Shown here: positions 51,001 through 51,453 of the stretch, piece by piece | Layout of the letters: the number at the start of each line of letters is the position of its first letter | Numbering within the stretch: the stretch's first letter is position 1 | DNA from: Triparma columacea | Lineage: Eukaryota > Sar > Bolidophyceae > Parmales > Triparmaceae | NCBI GenBank assembly: GCA_030267965.1 | Contig: BRYA01000006.1 | Span: forward strand, 4,299 to 55,751 | Length of the DNA stretch: 51,453 bases | Direction of reading: 5' to 3' | Notes under the pieces: generated by a model | What the model saw: only the letters and a program-made list of their open reading frames with translations | The model's database searches: none | Told to the model about the DNA's origin: nothing | Position numbers and translations under genes: made by a program

Positions 51001-51453
51001 GCCCGCAAGCTTTTCAATCATCTGGTCAGCAGCACTGTATTCATCATAAGTTTCAGGCATGGTTGTTGAGCTGTCGTCTTCGTCTTCGAAGGAGATGACT
51101 GTCAGCATTCCTGTTGAGGAGTCGTGCTCTATAGTTACACCATAGATAGCCTCACTAGATCCATTTGACTTAAAGATGACATTTTCAAATGCCTCTATTG
51201 TAGACGCAAAAAGAAAGATGCTCATATCTTCTGAGTCCGTATCGATGATTTCAATGTTTGAAAGGTAAAGTGAGGCAATGCTATCTTCCTCCACAGCAAC
51301 AATGGTGAAATCGACGGGGACAAAGTCAACAACAGGTGTGAAGACTGCCTCAATGTGTTCAATAAATACCTCAGTATCTACCATGGTCTCACCAGATGCA
51401 ATCGTGGCAACATCAGACACCGCAGTCACAACACCGACCTGGAACACACCCGA
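39088..51453 (-). CDS. Giant REJ/GPS polycystin-1-like receptor, N-terminus beyond the window (4121+ aa)
   Basis: One uninterrupted frame of 12,366 bases, open at the right edge (51453) and ending at 39088, with no intron visible. Order: nine cadherin-like repeats (to about residue 1360), Calx-beta-like repeats (about 1435-1810), REJ region (about 1820-2510), acidic EDYG repeat with PT linker, GPS motif (3008-3048) and transmembrane helices at about 3066-3094, 3169-3194, 3209-3231, 3444-3469 and 3524-3551. A 570-residue cytoplasmic tail follows, with a Glu/Lys coiled coil and a duplicated unknown domain. After TM1 the sequence (FWAGLKEDHKILSVIFGSRD, RPQRITVLLLMI) matches the polycystin-1 segment that normally follows PLAT, but PLAT is missing and no six-helix channel is seen. 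It is best described as a PKD1/PKDREJ-type adhesion receptor. Function in this organism is inferred from family only. Confidence 0.87.
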   Translation of the reverse strand, partial: SGVFQVGVVTAVSDVATIASGETMVDTEVFIEHIEAVFTPVVDFVPVDFTIVAVEEDSIASLYLSNIEIIDTDSEDMSIFLFASTIEAFENVIFKSNGSSEAIYGVTIEHDSSTGMLTVISFEDEDDSSTTMPETYDEYSAADQMIEKLAGLNAIPSELEGSTFTVFSLRTDEREAVVDFIPKPDYSGTTLFFIVEAVTDGPAIVTEARPFEVEFLPIADDFILKFPNREVLEGASLNISINETIPTDRDSSEELELLFIVDEADSLVLDMYLMDETGLIIEKIDPSFEEVVEGEGLNLIHAVYRISMIGASGSSDFVQVHPHHTFGGLIEIRVQATVTDTSPSATNQLVQFTSFSLTVIPQVYQTIPNVPEEIFASEDSNVSIPITSLKLSDNDGSERMSVSVALPDSFFGPPYVQGLTIISARGSSSLDIDTFQHVAFNYITNERRTILTDSEAESTEILLREFLIYESELGSSDFLFVSIDMFKHASGTINGSYVAINVIDEVANFVDEDSFLLPFNITIEPVVDLFDLALNRSGMQIEEDEIGYLDLMNITVTDASETLDMVILDVTSVLNSKLTDVRLVTEDETLLPTPAFINDNELIVGNLRLPITTWSSFPPELLNGEKMNAYVLPTHNEPIFTTFPTFEQKEEYMNSHFFHTADAVASELKISFATQEHFSGKIDFALLYTMVDEMEGMVATFSDTLHEVLTVGVEIDGMEAFNLDKSGIVVFEDEASELVLSGYAVIDPSEEAAFYLIEVNPIGSNIKSVVATSADHGALTVSSMVGFVNADGTLTIEGDVILEHLVDFVGEGSYSVFPIPTSSTNTTLSVLANTHYAGAIECFLGSRVQDETNDDSDFSEDHSELVTLFYQPVVDEFSISLDSQFAIVAEDSSSMIKISGMQLIDSDGSEVMTAYLVEEGKIQSESAIVSVAYAHGGSPLPVATGMFEYDYGVVLGEGNFNVWELDVTEPNFDLVITTVDHFAGTVSARIVVMVSDTSPASTSHAEQSDVKLVVSEPIDFTFTPVTDTPYFTVSSSISWVGLENSDEDPNDFTIKGSNISVELTDLDQSETLLLSFVTTSDKITDLAADGVSISFTENTAGQKVYVLPVGFDNLVITYLKYFSGEIPFNLVATATETETGKSEEVVIDKTLVIRAVANTPTVETYLVLSPGQTIKEDEEFEMIVSSYGSVDTDGSEESMLRLYCDELMAAPIYVDGVAIYKTNSTDWVLEYLYSDNFERYAYIEKYPKFFQIPLSVAQPVLKMHGKKDFSGEVKFSLVSVATEPDNVDGSFSVAVLEVEQSVVYEPVVDPPIFSVQSKMTIAGRKSESFNPDKSIFLYTAPLKVEALRLTDTDGSEVLTVILVELTDGLERIYVNKEAIEPFEVVNGNNHYNISPDFAEKIQLLPKLDYTGSIEVELRATSSEEDLSEDESIYTAGKVTLDIVGVEFSKKSVVVAEGKFTDQFSLYLATPCVDDVVVMASSLLGGVTVEPEFITFTSTNYNQAQTFLIRAFNDKFMEEKYHPDTVVLDVVTTDDTYGTMVLSDIEVSILDDDVASWDLEENGANPLTFSVSESAGYIEYSFQLTCQPKYKVQIDITGLTDNLRLGYYEGLPADYDGIDPPLIEPSIDAMNITISNSPGDWEIFRTIRLTWGDDDIATGDFSSVIHHTFRSDDTYFSSLANFAPGDVTLNVAEDDEVAILVSTSSQAYSPVSQLLTTVDQAGVGLNGDKFFVSLGSEPSSDVTIGFNIGFSGDFIMEPSSLVFTPENWDEAQKIKVSATKAMDRTEVISPFVSSDDSLYAAMTLDTIYANVVVTLDAVSPPLINYAEFANNGGGAKLVFAGDQGYASNKAGLSGIFSCSEFLDLTIMEEDNEGRHLGNSPSCSWSSNLEMSITFGFGPTILPGDTIFVKGDLLMSDWPGASLYMAASGTSLLDPTNPIKPETIIVASSSIGVCDELALDGSASTGGAGRSMTYKWRIESAWPEHDLVNITSFFDDVNSIGVNKLDGDLALPKGILKPGTDYTFRLQATNFFGAKSNAYATVTKGSLPAPLVKFLSNEVSVTKSDDVTLILDASLPNLCPDAGLTLSDMGMGFVFEETTGNLAAAGLTIDDDLENPTTIKTKNKRKLFIKSDSLEPNTQYIFKGEAYMNINNEIRSSGEIIVNVGRQPLRAVLAGGDARSTGTDQSFMLDASDSNDPDGLLSLQDMYFSWVCGKWTDELYIDPDTDLSVGGYEKDQCSDSMQSFMVKGGQGSYEIDMPQGSLTVGKYMFSVYVSDIAGDGSVVDGVSTSSTVVTVKSGEPPTVAIDAPEQEKYNANEGDYMELVSHAQTKGEIVSRSWEMVSGDGNPDDIFYSSLDRSSMIISLGDTTPGSVYVFKYTVYDNQGADSFGEASVTLYTNAPPSSGMFSIAPDVGTVMEDSFVFTADIWQDDDLPLQYAFKYVMGVEVEGSSETALGDFSPSTSYSSLLPLGSGANNTITGVAYIADKYAATTRLTYPVRCIEMVLDENVDMTEFLANKTDSLVGDALDSGDPEAAAAALGAVAGMLNSATDSESGGAGDEDGEDGYYEDYGEDYGEDYGEDYGEDGEEVDENAPTAAPTTSSPTEAGATAPPTISPTMAPTEDPAAVAARAALRESLLTAMMQTTAISDISEAALEAQTSVINSICKAPKELTSDAQGAALGSTGSMMDGAISAGVGASEDTSKAAAGTLGSLCDSDMLQGDTADGERRMRGSRKLEAKFDSGELSYYDVKEIRRLAAESALESAEQLKGAMGSLSTAMLAGSLAGMPPKTVLNKNMRLANERRDPAELGSVGLPQRKGEIRRGRPQATFDMPSNIASQAGVSDASCVDTQANLMSVNPYQATGQELNSKMQALSLMECAPEVEEERRVRRRRMQRLLGRREEVEVETERNSLARRMEEDAGGYLKIEGLSKPISMVIPRDKSSDITFTGNCSARGQILEFTCPQGLELYNCTGGYEAAVSDKLAAGENVTGPLTYVDGLSFIVNFECGGPTCQWMDHSTMKWTTEGCSEVGRNESVIVCECTHLTEFASRLQAVAAMADAVLTLAGTLTVEDILNNLVVLVTLVVLYSTFILGCIYGRYLDKKDAVRDELLTDDDVLKDISADNMFKDGIEVFGLRNRTGALQMARDFWAGLKEDHKILSVIFGSRDKAYSRPQRITVLLLMIMSMMFINAFLYIVKGVEEGQTSDEKFTDQIIFGVGAAVFSSPPAIVIGLLYKKAGRLRKVEDSLAYLDEDSIPEGIKEEIIDRKDVVLAEKELFKAKIALQDSRAKLMDALRVSYFTGYQGGKTDVTAKDKIEFKKEFEETMTKCKQRLIDAKNILNKMVSKERDHTKERKRKIAHEINQGLGELRGFKNIVKKQLKKMKLAKEQKKIHQMARLTDEETLLLEAEQKQLEKLNFAAKMLYGQFSSPFKDLHKKKQTPKLLPPWVNYLIYAISFSWCAWCFIYVSLFSVFVNSCKECLCGVTTCISCDVASPACTDTEQAWFDAPNFSRCVSCPDSMVNKPNGNIGEDWLLTLALSMFISFVITSPVGVFMQHALLPHIAHKYVNDKWKSAQEGEDSSKDIFQSIKDEHAKLIIGLEKKVKVKGGGGVRAAAVGGESVPSLIVEKKAGKKKRRRKKKAGGAVGIAPPEEDGKKEAKEDEMEDVLAGVKVPEAGEKKEKAKLDVNPLKNMQRAKVVTGKDPDEVVDNYDFGYEVDGKDIEQRRSFFKKEASLTKSMLYENRNIEDDKIEGGGLDQIMDMFVEKEEEKGKEKEEEEEEEEEKTSIVKEAAALEEKAEEEVKEVREEGEKAKEEEEEEKKKAKAKEEEKKKKAKAKEEEEKKKEELVPKWRDPLTGTVVDVDKRKEYLQKSKPFRECWEGVLAKCVQSLGKSELERRVAELSREVGRLATPSMCFCALAECNGVVRHAKTKLQLPGYREEMSLAEEVCQTSQYVKVTRKKKASPDGKKGKSPKKGKRASEDGAAEAAAQGGEAKEKRGEAAFWRDPVSGEVMDGQARKQHLLKSATYKSCWEEVLGKLVQSSGKGDIEKNIARICSTVKSASPEIAFCSLAECNGQAQHSIVKLRHPGYLEEMRLAVEVCQVSQYVKVSPKKKKGKKSPKKGGE
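39120..39920 (-). other. Duplicated cytoplasmic domain of unknown type at the C-terminus
   Basis: Two copies of about 110 residues (39920-39580 and 39465-39130; residues about 3845-3957 and 3997-4107). Shared pattern: WRDP.(S/T)G.V.D...R...L.KS...(R/K).CWE.VL.K.VQS.GK...E...A.......A.P...FC.LAECNG...H...KL..PGY.EEM.LA.EVCQ.SQYVKV..KKK. Both copies end in a lysine-rich KKK/KSPKKGK tail. I do not recognise this family; the Cys and Asn-Gly positions are strictly kept between the copies, so it is a folded domain under constraint. Confidence 0.75.
40790..42450 (-). other. GPS motif and five-helix transmembrane region
   Basis: GPS: CGGPTCQWMDHSTMKWTTEG, then CECTHLTEFAS, with both Trp and all four Cys and the HL|T autoproteolysis site intact. 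TM1 is NNLVVLVTLVVLYSTFILGC, TM2 ITVLLLMIMSMMFINAFLYI, TM3 IIFGVGAAVFSSPPAIVIGL, TM4 NYLIYAISFSWCAWCFIYVS and TM5 LTLALSMFISFVITSPVGVF. Between TM3 and TM4 is a 210-residue charged coiled-coil loop (cytoplasmic). Between TM4 and TM5 lies a Cys-rich outer loop (CKECLCGVTTCISCDVASPAC). Topology is inferred from the GPS being outside. Confidence 0.8.
43695..43775 (-). repeat. 12-bp coding repeat (Glu-Asp-Tyr-Gly)
   Basis: Four to five perfect or near-perfect 12-bp units (plus strand TCCTCGCCATAG) that encode GEDYGEDYGEDYGEDYGED, between the REJ region and a PT-rich linker (TAAPTTSSPTE, TISPTMAPTE). An expandable acidic linker. Confidence 0.92.
43930..45990 (-). other. REJ (receptor for egg jelly) region
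   Basis: Residues about 1822-2510. It starts with PPLINYAEFANNGGGAKLVF and contains CDELALDGSASTGGAGRSMT with YKWRIES, the 'L.LDGS.S.....L.Y.W' pattern of REJ. Further on are LRAVLAGGDARSTGTDQSFML, LDASDSNDPDG, VFKYTVYDNQGADS, and an 'APP..G...I.P..GT......F...W.DDD.PL.Y.F.Y' end, which is the diagnostic C-terminal part of REJ in polycystin-1 and PKDREJ. Confidence 0.85.
46030..47150 (-). other. Calx-beta-like repeats in the REJ/GPS receptor
   Basis: Three units. The clearest halves are EPEFITFTSTNYNQAQTFLI and EPSSLVFTPENWDEAQKIKV, which match the Calx-beta or cadherin-like 'P..L.FT..NW...Q.V.V.A..D' strand. The middle unit carries VILDDDVASWDLEENG and a descending DD motif. Acidic loops suggest calcium binding (inference). 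Confidence 0.6.
47360..51260 (-). repeat. Nine cadherin-like tandem domains in the REJ/GPS receptor
   Basis: Nine repeats with the core '(I/V/L)xDxDGSExxxxxL', at about 51240, 50715, 50270, 49775, 49200, 48730, 48250, 47875 and 47390, spaced 380-570 bp (about 125-190 residues). Examples: LKLSDNDGSERMSVSV, MQLIDSDGSEVMTAYL, YGSVDTDGSEESMLRL, LRLTDTDGSEVLTVIL. Two (50715 and 49775) lack the Gly-Ser-Glu core. Each is preceded by an Asp/Glu-rich 'EDE' strand start. The pattern is that of bacterial and algal adhesin cadherin-like (RapA-type) domains, which bind calcium in the linkers. Confidence 0.75.

Noticed and set aside
1..51453. tRNA or rRNA genes
   Set aside because: I saw no cloverleaf with A and B boxes and no rRNA core sequence, but short RNA genes cannot be excluded by eye.

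Overview
This is a eukaryotic nuclear contig segment. It has spliced genes (GT-AG introns of about 84-330 bp, mostly with GTGAG donors and C-rich polypyrimidine tracts), very large extracellular multidomain proteins, Pro-Thr-Ser 'PTxSPT' linkers and one short N gap. The PT linkers, the signal-peptide plus IPT/G8/PA14 architecture, and the mix of algal and ciliary-type protein families suggest a photosynthetic stramenopile (heterokont alga, possibly a bolidophyte or diatom relative). That assignment is inference from style, not from a marker gene.

Left half (57-26950, minus strand): one giant gene. I could join 17 exons by eye, and every junction keeps the frame (24,126 coding bases, 8,041 residues plus stop). 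The product is a fibrocystin (PKHD1/PKHD1L1)-like type I membrane protein: signal peptide, many IPT/TIG domains, PA14, galactose-binding-like domains, an ILEI-like segment, two G8 plus parallel beta-helix blocks, a ricin-type beta-trefoil, EGF-like, DUF4215-like and Calx-beta modules, one transmembrane helix and a charged cytoplasmic tail.

Middle (27444-38979): short housekeeping and regulatory genes. In order they are an RlmN-like radical SAM RNA methyltransferase (plus), a low-complexity basic protein (minus), a three-exon fatty acid desaturase (plus), a tandem array of two ankyrin-MYND genes plus a third MYND fragment (minus), an acidic-tailed unknown protein (plus) and a three-exon Tudor-like protein (plus).

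Right part (39088-51453, minus strand, cut by the window edge): a second giant receptor-like protein of at least 4,121 residues in a single open exon. It has nine cadherin-like repeats, Calx-beta-like repeats, a REJ region, a canonical GPS motif, about five transmembrane helices, a long coiled-coil loop and a cytoplasmic tail ending in a duplicated domain I do not recognise. It looks like a polycystin-1/PKDREJ relative that lacks PLAT and a channel module. A fibrocystin-like and a polycystin-1-like gene therefore lie about 12 kb apart on the same strand.

The most unusual structure is intron 2 of the RlmN-like gene (28134-29333). It consists of four tandem, homologous intron-like units, each running from a GT(A/T)AG-type donor to an AG acceptor, with the acceptor of one unit touching the donor of the next (CAG|GTAAGG, no exon between). 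A fifth diverged copy of the same core sits in intron 1. This looks like a tandem introner (mobile intron) array with recursive-splicing-type junctions. The core carries a predicted hairpin in which the few substitutions keep pairing.
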